Positions 10,936-22,795 of a stretch of 64,000 nucleotides of DNA are shown in pieces. Made by a program: the position numbers and the translations under genes. Below the pieces are notes generated by a model. It had not been told where the DNA came from. It did no database searches and worked only from the letters and a program-made list of their open reading frames with translations. Source of the DNA: Gadus chalcogrammus (Eukaryota; Chordata; Actinopteri; Gadiformes; Gadidae); assembly GCF_026213295.1 (NCBI RefSeq), contig NC_079414.1, positions 1,568,130-1,632,129 on the forward strand, in the 5' to 3' direction. Position 1 is the first letter of the stretch. Each line of letters starts with the position of its first letter.

Positions 10936-13850
10936 GGGATGGAGGAGGGAGGAGGGAGTGATTCAACAACGATGGTAACTCAAGAGGTGTATATCAACCA
11001 AAATGCATTCTAGTCATGTATTTGGTGCAATAAAATACATCCATGGTAATGTGGCAGTAATGTGCGTAACACTCTTTTTCTTTTTTAAATCACCTTCCTA
11101 CTTTCCCTCTGCTGTGATGCTGTTATGTAATAGACAGGCATGAGGGGAAGTGAATGAGGGGAAGTGGAAATTATAATGGAAGTTAGTCCAGGCCTGTAAC
11201 ATATTCAAAAATAAAAGTCTGCTGCTTTTTTGGGAATACGTATCTGAGGTATAAGGTATGGGTAGCGTTTTCTTTTTTCAACATATGTGACTGCGGAAAA
11301 TTCTTTAATTTATTGTCATTCATTTCATATGAATAAGAAATAATTGTTAAGAGAAACCCTTTTGTGATTAATTCCTGATTTTTACATTGACATCAACACT
11401 TGCTTTTAAGAACAATATTCTTTTATTGTATTGATATTGATATATACACGTCATCATAATTTGTGCTTTTTTTATTACAGTATCAAGAATAAAACCATAA
11501 GGGCACGTCAGAAATGTACATTTTTTAAACCAGGATGGACTCTGATTTCAGGTGGATATACTGAAAAGTTTTACAAAACCAGGAGAAAGGAGGAACTAGA
11601 TAGACAGCGAGCAGAAGGAATCGCAAGAGAAAGATCGCAGGAACATTTGTCCAGAGAAATTTGCAGATGAGTCTTGTGGAGGGTGTCTTAATGGGTCAAA
11701 CTGGGATGTGCTTTTTTTTGCCAAGGCACCCGGGAATGGCCTGCCGGAGAACCGGATGTGATCCCTCTCCATGTTTACCACAAGCTAATCTCTTTTCCCT
11801 GCCAACATATCCTCCCCTATTTAGTGGTCTTTTTTTTGTGTGCGTGTGTGTGTGTCTCTGCGTGTTTGTGTGTGTGTTTGGTCTTGAGGTGATTGAAAGA
11901 GCTCCCCCCCACCCAACTGAGACAAATAGAAAAATAGTACCACAACCCATCCCCCGGTCCAAATTTATTTTACTGCTGTCATGGGTTCTCTGACATGGAA
12001 ATGAAGATGCTTTCTTTCAGTTTGGTGTGAATAAAAATAACCATTCCGGTGTTTACTGGCTTGTCACTGTTCAGGAACATCGCTCCCTGTGGGTTCCTTT
12101 GTTTTTAGAGAGAGGCGAAGGCGATGTATGAGTGTGAGTAGGGGGGACGTAAAGGTCAGAGGTGAGTCAAAGAGTGCAATGAGGAGAGAAAGGGGAGCAG
12201 GGGTTAAGAAGAGAGAAAATAATTAGTGGGAGTGGGAGAGAAAGCAGGGGAGAGAGAGAGCAGGAGAGTTCAACAAAGAGAGAAGGAGCAATAGGCCAAA
12301 CAAAGAGCTGATCACGGGGCGAACAAGATAGAAAGGGTGAAAGAGAGCAAATGAGAGAGAGAGAGAGCTGCAGGTTAAACCAAAAGGCTGAGGGAGAAAG
12401 AAAGAGTAGAAGTAGGGTTCAAATAATGTAGAAGAGGCTAACAGAGATGAAGCAACAGACAGACAGTCCTGAGAATGTCCTGAGAGCGCAAAATATGGTT
12501 CCATGAAGAGGGAGAGAATGGCAGTTTTGTATATTTGATTGATTTATTTTTCACTAGTCTGGCAGGAGGAGGAGTGCAGAGATATGATATACAGAGCATG
12601 GTGACATGGGCTGGCGGGGGAGGGGGAGGCAGAGGGAAGACCAAGACCCTGAAACATAAAGGAACAACCAGACAGAGACAGATTGATATAAAAATATTAG
12701 AGATTTGAGGAAACCGGAAATTAAAGTAAGATGACGAAGGGGTGTGGGGAGATGGCCAGAGAATTAGGACCACGCAACACAATAATGGTGAAGGGAAGAA
12801 GGAGAGAAAAGACATGTAGTGCTTGAATAAATCCCAAGATGGCAGATAATCGCAATCTAATTTGTGTAACAAAAACAAGAGATTTGTTTATTTTGGAGAC
12901 AAAAAAAGAAGTTACGCTATTTGCTTATGAAACAACTGTTGTTGTGTACAGTCAAGACCAGGTAACAGAAGACTAAAGGCTTGGCTTGGTCCAAAAAGAC
13001 GAGGGGGAAACAAATTGCTGTTCCACAACGTTTCGTCTGACGGTGAGTGGTCTATTTGTAGTTCTCAGTAGTCGGAGGCCATCTGCAAGATTCTACACAT
13101 CAAATGTGAGCAGACTTTTAACTGCACTGCCACTCTCAGCCAGTGTACAGTGCTGATTGACAGCTGTCAAACTGGTAAACGCACACACTACAGAATCAGG
13201 AAAGGGAATCTTGATGCGTTACCATAGAAATGGTGGTATAAGCTTTTGGTATGATCATTCCATAAAGGATGATATAACGGGATGGTCTCGTCTTTTTGGT
13301 CTGAACCGTACTTTAGAGGGCAGTTGGCAGGGTGGAAGTTTGGGGTTTGAAGGGGGAGAGGGGAATAGGTAAAGGCCTTTCTGGTATAAATCTGGTTTGT
13401 TAGGTAGCCATAGCTTATTGCTGGGCAAACCCCACAGTCAGTCATTGTCTGTGTGTCTTATTCACTATCTGCCAGGCAAACCCTTTCCTGTTGTCCACGG
13501 TGTTTGGCGAGCTTCTTGTTAATGGCAACCCGGCGGAGCGTGCGCTGCAGTGTGGAAATTCAATAGTTGATATCCCTGTCTACAGTGTGGAGTCACTATC
13601 CAGATCAACCCGAGAGCACTTACTCATCAAGGACGAAAGAATCTGTAGGAGCGGAATCTGCTCTGCCCGACGGCCATGTGGTCACAGCCAGTCCCAAAAC
13701 GCTTCTCATGTCCATGAGAATTGTGATTTGGCCTGCTAGCTGGCCGCCTTCCCGCCAGGCTGTCAGTCTGTGTTGATCCAGTTGCATTAGCTTCCCACTA
13801 GTCGTCCCCTGGCGCGGCGCCCCCTCCCCCCCACTCCACCCCCTCCGTTC
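10936..13850. other. No gene recognised; purine-rich and GT tracts
   Basis: Contains a GT-rich tract (11836-11880), a long purine-rich GA strand (about 12110-12420) and a second purine-rich stretch to 12880. No frame has domain character. Since probable host exons lie just downstream on the minus strand, this is likely the 3' flank of that gene. Confidence 0.5.
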
Positions 13851-15227
13851 TCAGCTCCATAGACAGAAATTACTGGTGGTCTGACAGGTGGAGCCCTTTT
13901 CCGCCGGTGACAGGTACAGCTTGCCGTTGGCGCAGGCGCACAACTCGTACACAGTCTGTTTGGTGTAGGTGGTCCCGGCCGGCGCGCCCTCCAGGGGGTC
14001 TACCGCGCTGCCGTGGGGAATGCTGCCCAACCGGATGGTGATGGCATCCAGGAAGATCTGCAGCCACAGGGGAAGAAAACAAGTTCAAGTCCATCAAGTT
14101 GGTTGCCACTTTACTGCCTTTATGGTGGTTGGTATGTTATGAAGAATGTGAGGCTTATCCCTGTACCAAATGGAACGGGCAGAGAAGACAGGGTGAACAT
14201 TGAACCAAGTGAAAAGAGCTGTGTGGCTAGTGGGGGAGGAAACACCTGCTGTGTTACAACCTTTCATGGTGGTTCTGAGTGAATGAAAGGAAGGAAAGAT
14301 CAAGAACCAGAAAAAGATTGGATGAGGAAAATGTTAATGGAAGGATGTTCAGTGTAGGAACTAACCCTGCTCAAGTGTAGAATTCAATAAGGTTATAGGG
14401 CTTTGAATGGAAAATAAAGGAAGATTGAACAGGGGCCCACCAATGCCCACAGTTAAGTATTTCTTTCTTTCTTCATTGTTTTGATTCCTTGAATGATCAT
14501 CAGCTTGTAGGTATGCTATGTTTGATAATAAGGTAAAAAGGTAGTTTCAAGAGATACAGAGATCAAACCACCAAAAGGGGCTCACTCTGCGTCTATCAGG
14601 ACATGAGGACAAAAGCCTTTCTATTTTTGAGTCTATCATGAGATATTAGGGCAGGAAGAGCCTTTCTATTAATGAGTCTATCAGGACTAATGAGAACAGG
14701 AAGTTTTTTTCTATTTCTCGATCTATCAGGAGTCCGGACTTAAGTGGAAAGGAAGAGTCTTTATATTTCTGGGTCTGTAAGGGCATGTGAAGACAGGGAG
14801 AGCCTTTCTATATCTTACTTTCTTTCATTGAGCAAATACTTGAATGAAGGGGAGAGAAAGGGAAGAATAAAGATTGGGAGTAGTGAAAGAGGGAAGGCGT
14901 TTGGGAAAATAGAAAAGAAGAGAGATGGGGTGTAGGCATTTGAGAGGGCGACCTGACAATGAAATGAAATGGATGGGTCTAAACAGCCAAAGAAAGAACC
15001 ACAACGGGCATTGGCAGACTATTATGCTGCACATCCGTTTTCCCTGAACTGTTGTCAGTTATGTCAGACGAGCCTTCCAAGGACTCTAAATGATTTCCGA
15101 TGCGTGGAGACCCTGAGGAGAGGAAAGGAGGAGAGCGGCTGCCAGTATTGAGTGATGCTGGAGGGGGAGGATTGGACAGGCTCACCAGGACTTCTGTCAG
15201 GCTCAGTAAAGTCCCGTCCTCAATGCC
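13851..15227 (-). CDS. Host gene, last two exons (identity unknown)
   Basis: The terminal exon (13851-14057, 69 codons including TGA) follows a pyrimidine-CAG acceptor and encodes a smooth, GC-biased peptide starting IFLDAITIRLGSIP. It contains YELCACANGKLYLSP and ends CQTTSNFCLWS, so several cysteines cluster near the C terminus as in a secreted or extracellular domain. A 42-bp exon (15186-15227) with AG acceptor and GT donor, reading GIEDGTLLSLTEVL, joins it in phase 0. Codon quality, splice sites and absence of repeat neighbours suggest a conserved chromosomal gene, not a mobile element. I do not recognise the family. Upstream exons must lie at higher coordinates; none was secured between 15228 and 16000. 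The repeats from 16 kb would then fall in an intron or the 5' flank. Confidence 0.6.
14589..14815 (+). repeat. Degenerate tandem repeat, about 58-bp unit
   Basis: Four diverged units share gagtctatcaggac...gaagagcctttctat. They lie in the intron between the two host exons. Confidence 0.6.
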
Positions 15228-16024
15228 CTGATGGAAAGATTGCATGACTATCAACAATCAACGTATGTGTAATGTTACGAGATGGACAGCAAGTGCCAGG
15301 GTAGAATGGGCAGGACTACCCAGTCTAGAAAAGCCCATGAAAGGCTATTAAATTAAAGATAAAGCAGTAGTTCATTCACCAACATCTCACAGTGTTGTGA
15401 TTTCTTGCTGTGTGACCAGTGGGTGGCGACTGAACGCAAACCACAATCCATGAGCCCAGCTGAGCATGGGACGGCCAAGACCGAGGGCCCTGTGTGGCCC
15501 GGCTCTGCAAATCTGACCCTGGGGGTTCCAGAACCTGTTGCTCCTGAGGAACACCTGGTGCGTCAGAGGAGGGAGGGAGGAGATGGAGTAAGCACCATGA
15601 GGAGATGACGGCGATGGAAGGAATGATGGGTTGAAAGAGAAAGATGAAAGAAAGAGCGAGCGAGAGAGTGAGGGAGGGAAGGGGGTGATGGCAAATAGAT
15701 TAAATAATGAGGAAGAAGGGATGAAGGCCAGTCTGATCCAATCCAGAATTCAGACAGATATGCCACAGTGGGAATCCAATTAGCGTACCTAATGGGTCCA
15801 CGTTGGCTGACATTGCATACTTCCAAATACCGAGAAACATACACACACAAACGCACACACACAAACACTCGCACGTCTCTGAGCACACACACATTGGCAC
15901 ATTACCAAACTAGTGCTTTCATCATAGAAAAAGCACAAAGTGATGCAAGACACAGCGGCAGACTGAACAATGCACAGGTAAATGAACCCCCATCGCAGAA
16001 AACTACGAGAGAGAGTTTGAAAGT

Positions 16025-16163
16025 GTGAGAGTGAGTATAATAGTGTGGGAGAGAGAGAGAGTGTGATAGGGAGAGAGAGAATATGATAGTGAGGGAGAGA
16101 GAGAAAGAGAGAGTATGATAGTGTCAGAGGGTATGATAGTGTCAGAGAGAGAGAGAGTATGCC
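16025..16163 (+). repeat. (GAGAGTATGATAGTGTG)n array, segment 1
   Basis: Units of about 20-22 bp alternate GA runs with tatgatagtg. The same motif resumes at 17716, 24378 and 30036. This marks the first of four pieces of one array interrupted by retroelements. Confidence 0.85.
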
Positions 16164-17714
16164 TCCAACTGCCTCCAACGAAGGCGGTCGCATCTCTCTC
16201 TGCTCCCTCTGCCGCTCCCGGCCCTTATCTCTCCCCTGCTCTTTGTCTCTGTCTCTGTCTCTGTCTCTGTCTCTGCTCTGTGCTGCCTCTTCTCTGCATT
16301 CTACCCTGCATTCTACCCGAAACCTAAATTATGGATTTGATCGGCTGGTCTCTCAACGCTATTGATCAAATTTTCTCAACGAGAAAACAGGGCCAAGGAG
16401 AGCCCGCCTGCCCTGACGGAACGTTCGCAGCGGGATACATGCTGGACTCCTGGAAGGAGTGGAGGCCCCTGTGTCTCGCCATACTTTCCGTCGAGGATGT
16501 TGAAGACGTCTACATAATTGGGATGATGATAGCAGGATTCCTGCTGTTCGGAGGTTGCGGGTTCCTGTTCTATCTCAAAGTTAGTAAGGTGATGGCAGCA
16601 TATCCGGCTTTTGAAAGCTGCCCGTCATTATTGGATTGCAATCCAACATTGCTGGATTGTGCCGGATGGCCGACTGTGGTGAAGTTGGACCGGGTTTAAA
16701 CGGACCACGAATTTTTCGGCTATTTTGGCTTTTTGGTTTTTGGATTCTGGAAATGGAAGACTACAGAGAGTACCAGAGAGACTCTAAGGTTGGCAAAAAT
16801 TGCAGAGTCGGCCTGACCCAAAGCAATCGTTATCTTCATTCGGCTCCCCCACTTTGGCCTTGGAAGGCTGATATCTCTCCTCTCCCTGGTTGTTATGCAG
16901 ACGGATGCCCTGCCACCCTTCCCCCCACAAAGTCCTCCCCCCACCTCCTGTGAACTTTATCTCTGGTCGGAACTCTTCGAGGTCGTCTCCACGGCCCACG
17001 TCACCAGCTATCGGAGAGACACTGTTGGGTCCATTGGAGATGGAGTCCCTGAGCCCACACACACACGCACACAAGACTGAGTACACACACACCCCCCCTG
17101 GACTCACCGCCTACTGGACTCCCTCCCCCCTCCCCTGCCCCTTCCCCCCTCCCATATGCGTTTGTGATGTTTTGATGTGATGCTTATGTGTTGAGGTGTT
17201 TTTTTTTTGCTAATCCCTACACTGTGCCCCCCTTACAGGAGCATAGTTTGGGGTATTGACAATTTTTTTCCCCCTCGTTCCCTCTTGTCTTAGCTTTGAA
17301 ACTTTCTTATATAATGCGGGCCGCATGATTCTCCGTGAACAAGCGCCTGACAGTCTCTCCGTCCTGTCTCCCCACACTGTCTTCTATGTTTCTTGGACGG
17401 ATTGTTACTGGGAATTTGTCGATAGTTTAAATGTTCTTTTCCCTCACTCTCCACCTCATCCCTAACTCTCCACCTCAAGCTGGTGTGTAGTGAGCGTTCG
17501 GGCGTCGATTGGTCGCCGTGCATCACCCAAGTGGGTGCTACATATTGGTGGTGGTTAGTGAGGTCCCCCCCTTCACTTTAGTCGTCTTTTGAGTGTTATT
17601 AATTCTTCATGTTTAACCTCTGTCTTATAACTTTATGCTCTGTAAGGTGACCTTGAGTGTCTTGAAAGGCGCCCTTTAAATAAAATGATTATTATTATTA
17701 TTATTATTATTATG
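16164..17714 (+). mobile_element. Retroposon with membrane-protein ORF and L2-type 3' tail
   Basis: The element starts with a pyrimidine-rich leader including five ctctgt repeats, carries an ORF at 16331-16699, and ends in ctctgtaaggtgaccttgag...aaataaaatg plus a (att)n tail. The last 80 bases match the 3' end of the L2-type LINE at 59086-59175 (opposite strand). The GAGAGTATGATAGTG array continues directly on both sides, so the insertion limits are sharp. No reverse transcriptase is present. It is presumably mobilised in trans by an L2-type LINE through the shared tail, which is inference. Confidence 0.65.
16331..16699 (+). CDS. Small single-pass membrane protein of the retroposon
   Basis: 122 codons. 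The N-terminal part reads MDLIGWSLNAIDQIF and GEPACPDGTFAAGYML, followed by an acidic VEDVEDVY step and a strongly hydrophobic segment (about residues 62-83, IIGMMIAGFLLFGGCGFLFY) fitting one transmembrane helix. The region after residue 90 loses this character. A different frame from about 16636 continues without stop to 16953, so a frameshift near 16615 is likely and the true protein was longer. I have seen similar short proteins annotated as uncharacterised in fish genomes but know no function. Confidence 0.45.
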   Translation: MDLIGWSLNAIDQIFSTRKQGQGEPACPDGTFAAGYMLDSWKEWRPLCLAILSVEDVEDVYIIGMMIAGFLLFGGCGFLFYLKVSKVMAAYPAFESCPSLLDCNPTLLDCAGWPTVVKLDRV

Positions 17715-17715
17715 A

Positions 17716-17972
17716 TAGCGAGAGAGAGAAAGAGTAAGATTGTGTGGGAGAGAGAGCATGAAAGTGTGGGAGAGAGAGAGAATGCTAGTGAGAGAGAGAT
17801 AGAGAGTATAACAGTGAGAATCAGAGATAGTAGGATAGTGTGAGAGAGACTAAGATTGTGTGGGAGAGTATGATAGTGTGGGAGAGAGAGAATGATAGTG
17901 AGAGTGAGAGAGTATGATAGCGTGGGAGAGAGAATGATAGTGAGGGAGAGAGAGTATGATAGAGAGAGAGAG
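17716..17972 (+). repeat. (GAGAGTATGATAGTGTG)n array, segment 2
   Basis: Continues the array after the (att)n tail of the retroposon and ends where the Tx1 LINE 3' tail begins. Confidence 0.85.
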
Positions 17973-18108
17973 AGATTTTCTATTGATTTTTATTTTATAA
18001 ATGACTTTATTGTTACTTTATTTCTTAATTTACAATGGTCTTTTTTTTTTTAAGCTAAATTAGCTTTTCCAAAACATCTCACCATCAACGAAAGAAAACA
18101 AAACACCA

Positions 18109-18560
18109 TCATCCCAATTTTTTTTTACAAGAATCCAGATCTTTCATCTGTTCATAATACTTAAATTCTAGTAAAATCCTTGCTTTTACCAAACCCTTGA
18201 AAGTTGCAACACACTCTTTAGCTTGACCACTTTTTATTTTCTGCTTCCTACTATAGTAGATCGCAAGTTTTGCTTGCCCAAACAAGAAATTAATCAATCT
18301 CCCATCTTCAAGTAGTTTATGTTCCTCTTCTGATACAGCATTCCTAAGGCTTGCAAGAAGTTGTTCCGGGATGAAAACGAGTGGATCTCCAGCTTGGCAG
18401 CCAGTGCCATTGTGTCAGCTATATTCCCTCCAGTCAGTTGTACAAAGGTTTTCACTGTCACCACACCACATCTGATTAGAGATCCAGGTTGCCAGGGAAT
18501 CTCCAGCTGTGCTCCTTTTAGAATTGGCTCCCTTAGAATTTGTCTGGTACATACCGAAAG
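18109..18560 (-). pseudogene. Tx1 ORF2 C-terminal remnant
   Basis: Minus-strand frames give INFLFGQAKLAIYYSRKQKI, FKGLVKARILLEFKYYEQMK and a short lysine-rich end. This is the typical basic C-terminus of fish Tx1/L1 ORF2 proteins. Upstream codons (to about 18560) are readable only with frameshifts and stops. It is non-functional without the polymerase core. Confidence 0.55.
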
Positions 18561-18614
18561 ACATCATTAAAAGCAAATACTATCAAAGGAAATGTACGGA
18601 CGTTGTGATATTTA

Positions 18615-21600
18615 CTTCCAAAATAAAAGCCCAACTAATTGACAAATGTAAGCTTATACCAATAGTTTATTGGAGATTTAAAATGAAATGCCCTGTTATC
18701 CCAGACTAATTCCACGTCAGGGTCATAGTTCACGACCCCATAGTGTCACCCAAAAAGTTTCAGGATATTCTGATGTGTAATTTCAAATTAAAAGCCCACT
18801 AGAAATTGAAATATGAGACTTATTACATATGAATTTGGATAATTTTTAAAATGAAACACCCTGTTGTTCCAGACTCATTCCACTTGAGGGCATAGTTCAC
18901 TCCCAAACAGTTTTAGGATTTTCTGATGTTTAGTTTCAAATTAAAAGCCCACTAGATATTGAAATATGAGACATATTAGATATTATTTTCGATTAAATTT
19001 AAAAGGAACCGCCCTGTTATTCCAGACTCATTCCACTTCAGGGTCACAGGTTACGACCCCGAAGTTTCAGGATATTCTGAAATGTAGTTTCAAATTAAAA
19101 GCCCACTAGATATTGAAATATGAGACATTAGATATGATTTAGATATGAATTTGGATTAAATTTAAAAGGAAACACCCTGTTATTCCAGACTCATTCCACA
19201 TCAGGGTCATAGTTAAAGACCCCATGGTGTCACCCAAGAAGTTTCAGGATATTCTGATGTGTAATTTCAAATTAAAATCCCACTAGAAATTGAAATATGA
19301 GATTTATTACATATGAATTTGGATTAAATTTAAAATGAAACGCCCTGTTATTCCAGACTCATTCCACTTGAGGGTCATAGTTCACGACCCCATAGTGTCA
19401 CCGAAGAAGTTTCAGGATATTCTGATTTGTAGTTTCAAATTAAAAGCCCACTAGATATTGAAATATGAGACATTAGATATTTAGAAATGAATATGGATTA
19501 AATTTAAAAGGAAACGCCCTGTTATTCCAGACTCATTCCACTTGAGGGTCATAGTTCACGACCCCATAGTGTCACCGAAGAAGTTTCAGGATATTCTGAT
19601 TTGTAGTTTCAAATTAAAAGCCCACTAGATATTGAAATATGAGACATTAGATATTATTTAGAAATGAATATGGATTAAATTTAAAAGGAAACGCCCTGTT
19701 ATTCCAGACTCATTCCACGTCAGGGTCATAGTTCACAACCCCATAGTGATACCCAAGAAGTTTCAGGATATTCTGATGTGTAGTTTCAAATTAAAAGCCC
19801 ACTAGATATTGAAATATGAGACTTATTACATATTTTTTTGGTTTCAATTTAAAAGGAAACTCCCTGTTATTCCAGACTCGTTCCACTTCAGGAACACAGT
19901 TTAAGACCCCATAGTGTCACCCAAGAAGTTTCAGGATATTCTGAAATGTAGTTTCAAATTAAAACCCCACTAGATATTGAAATATGAGACATTTGATATG
20001 ATTTAGATATGTATTTGGATATCTTTTTAATCTACAATATATAAAAGGATACGTTTGTTTGATAATAGAATATTTACATTTATGAATGCTAATAGCCTTA
20101 TGATGATACACCTACTTTTTGGAGGTGAACCGGGAAGCTGAAGAGGGATGGAGTAACACCATCACGTAGTCTGACAATCTGACCTGTCCTGTCAAAATCA
20201 GCCTGCTTAAAATGTTGACTGCAGACAATTGAACAATCACTTGCAGTGAATCCTTCTCTCCTCAAAGCCACTTCCCACTTCTTCCTCACATCTTTGTCTT
20301 TGGGAAACCTTCAAAAGTGTCAGATGTAATCTAGGTCAGTGCTTATGGAATATGATTCATCAATTCTCAGTTCATAGCCAGGTGAACACATAGCCTAATT
20401 CAACAGTAATTCCAAGATTACCCCATTCCAGGTGTCAGGTAAGTATGGCAGGGCCTTTTCCTGTTTATCACACATTTTGTCCTACACATTTCATGAAGGT
20501 GGGCTACACAAAAATGGGTTGGAAAGCTAGACTAGCTATACTGTATAGCCACTGTCCATCTGATTTTCTACTTAGTTAATATTACCCCCCCTACACAATC
20601 TGGACTTTAGCCCTGTTGGCTTTTACAATCTTTATCTTCATAATTTATTTATTCAAGTATGTCATTTTTTCATTTCATTGACAAGGATGACTAGGATTCC
20701 TATACTTGCAAGACCATATTATTATTCCACTGTGATCCTACAAAGAGAAAAGCATTAAAATATTTAAGAAACGTGAACATCAATTTAGCCCACGTGCTGG
20801 AGGAATAGGGCCAAAAGCAAAAATGGGAAATCAAACAGTTATAACTATTCTAAATACATAGAAAATGTTGTACATCAGAAATATTTACATGGAGACGGGT
20901 TTAAAAAATCTACACACCAGAATGTCCTGAAACTTCTTGGGAGACACTATGGGGTCGTAACCTGTGACCCTGAAGTGGAATGACTCTGGAATAACAGGGC
21001 GATTCCTTTTAAATTGAAACCAAAATAATATGTAATAAGTCTCATATTTCAATATCTAGTGGGCTTTTAATTTGAAAATCAGAATATCCTGAAACTTCGT
21101 GGGTATCACTATGGGTTGTGAACTATGACCCTGACGTGGAATGAGTCTGGAATAACAGGGCGTTTCCCTTTAAATTTAATCCAAATTCATATCTAAATCA
21201 TATCCAATGTCTCATATTTCAATATCTAGTGGGCTTTTAATTTGAAAATACACATCAGAATATCCTGAAACTTCTTGGGTGACACTATGGGATCGTAAAC
21301 TGTGACCCTGAAGTGGAATGAGTCTGGAATAACAGGGAGTTTCCTTTTAAATTGAAACCAAAAAAATATGTAAATAATAATAATAGGAAAAATCCTTACA
21401 AAAACAATAGGGATCCAACCTGTTGGCTTGGACCCCTAATAAGTCTCATATTTCAATATCTAGTGGGCTTTTAATTTGAAACTACACATCAGAATATCCT
21501 GAAACTTCGTGGGTATCACTATGGGTTGTGAACTATGACCCTGACGTGGAATGAGTCTGGAATAACAGGGCGTTCCCTTTTAAATTTAATCCAAATTCAT

Positions 21601-22152
21601 ATCTAAATCATATCCAATGTCTCATATTTCAATATCTAGTGGGCTTTTAATTTGAAAATACACATCAAAATATCCTGAAACTTCTTGGGTGACACTATGG
21701 GATCGTAAACTGTGACCCTGAAGTGGAATGAGTCTGGAATAACAGGGAGTTTCCTTTTAAATTGAAACCAAAAAAATATGTAATAAGTCTCATTTCAATA
21801 TCTAGTGGGCTTTTAATTTGAAAATACACATCAGAATATCCTGAAACTTCGTGGGTATCACTATGGGTTGTGAACTATGACCCTGACTTGGAATGAGTCT
21901 GGAATAACAGGGCATTTTATTTTAAATCGAATGAATCCAAAATCATATGTAATATGTCTCATATTGGAATGTTTGGTGGGCTTTTATGTTGAAACCACAT
22001 CAGAATGTTCTGAAACTTCTTGGGTGACCCTATGGGGTTTTGAACTATAACTCTGAAGTGAAATGAGCCTGGAATAACAGGGCATTTTCTTTTAAATCGA
22101 ATCCAAAATCATATTTAATATGTCTCATATTTGGTGGGCTTTTATTTTGAAG
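18615..22152. mobile_element. Foldback element of inverted tandem arrays around a THAP exon
   Basis: The left arm (18620-20010) holds eight tandem units of about 165-175 bp. Each has caggatattctgatgtgtag, ttaaaagcccactaga and ctgttattccagactc. The right arm (20905-22151) holds seven units in inverted orientation. The outer ends are cttccaaaataaaagccca (left) and, reverse-complemented, cttcaaaataaaagccca (right), an imperfect terminal inverted repeat. The 0.9-kb centre (20011-20904) contains a THAP exon on the minus strand. The element sits in a Tx1 LINE, but no target duplication is apparent. The architecture matches foldback transposons such as Drosophila FB. The THAP exon suggests a P-element- or Kolobok-type relative. 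Confidence 0.75.
20098..20310 (-). pseudogene. THAP-domain exon in the foldback element
   Basis: The minus strand reads FPKDKDVRKKWEVALRREGF then IVCSQHFKQADFDRTGQIV, then RLRDGVTPSLFSFPVH. These are the W-bearing second half, the C-x2-H pair (CSQH) and the AVPTIF-like tail (TPSLF) of a THAP zinc finger. The upstream C2 half with the start codon is not found in frame, though FPKDK is reached after a one-base shift near 20305. The exon is about two-thirds of a THAP domain; no catalytic region follows. It may be the last trace of the autonomous parent's transposase. Confidence 0.75.
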
Positions 22153-22763
22153 GAATATTCTCTTTCAGTACCGTGTTTAGAACGCCACACATCCTCCAGA
22201 TCATAGGTTTCAACTATACACTTTAAAATTCTCCTTGACTGTAGATGTGGTTCAATGTGATTCCTGTCCAAATTGCTAATGGTGCAGTTAAAATCACCGC
22301 CTACTATTAAAAAATCGGTTGAGTTGCAGCCTTCTAAAGTGCTTGACAATTCATCTAAAAACACTAGCCTATCCCTCTGCAAAACTGGTGAGTAAATATT
22401 TAAGAACACTATCGTGTTTTTTTCATATTTTGCAGTGACTTTGAGGAGCCGACCCTAACAACTTCCTCGTAATCAAAAGAAATTGGTAAAAATGAACTCG
22501 AAAAAAAGTATTGCAACTCCCCCAGATGCTGAACTCAAATGGCTAAAAACTACCTGCCCACCCCATTCTCTCTGCCATTCGACCTCAATGTCCTTGCTAC
22601 TGTGTGTTTCTTGGGTAAAAGCAATGGCAATTTGTTTTGTTTTCAGGACTTCATACAGCAAATTCCTCTTCTTAACGTCCCTTGCTCCGTTTAGATTTAA
22701 AGACGCAATCCTAAATCTACATGTAATCTCATGTTTATGAAAAATTTTGAAAACAAGAGGCAA
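22147..22763 (-). pseudogene. Tx1 ORF2 endonuclease domain, frameshifted
   Basis: The start reads RIASLNLNGARDVKKRN, then AFTQETHSS (metal-binding glutamate) and SGGVAILF. After a frameshift near 22480 it reads VFLNIYSPVLQRDRLVF and LIVGGDFNCTISNLDR. The order is that of an AP-endonuclease-like domain. It stops at the foldback element boundary, so the second half of the endonuclease and the polymerase are missing. Confidence 0.75.
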
Positions 22764-22795
22764 CGTATCAATAGTGTAAGCCTATATCCGCTCAA

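Noticed and set aside
14979..16193. Several frames antisense to GA-rich sequence, some signal-peptide-like
   Set aside because: Composition follows purine/pyrimidine and CA tracts. Only the 42-bp exon at 15186-15227 has splice sites and joins a convincing exon.
18620..22151. The inverted tandem units as a CRISPR-like or centromeric array
   Set aside because: Units are contiguous ~170-bp repeats without spacers, arranged in two opposed blocks with matching ends, which fits a foldback element.
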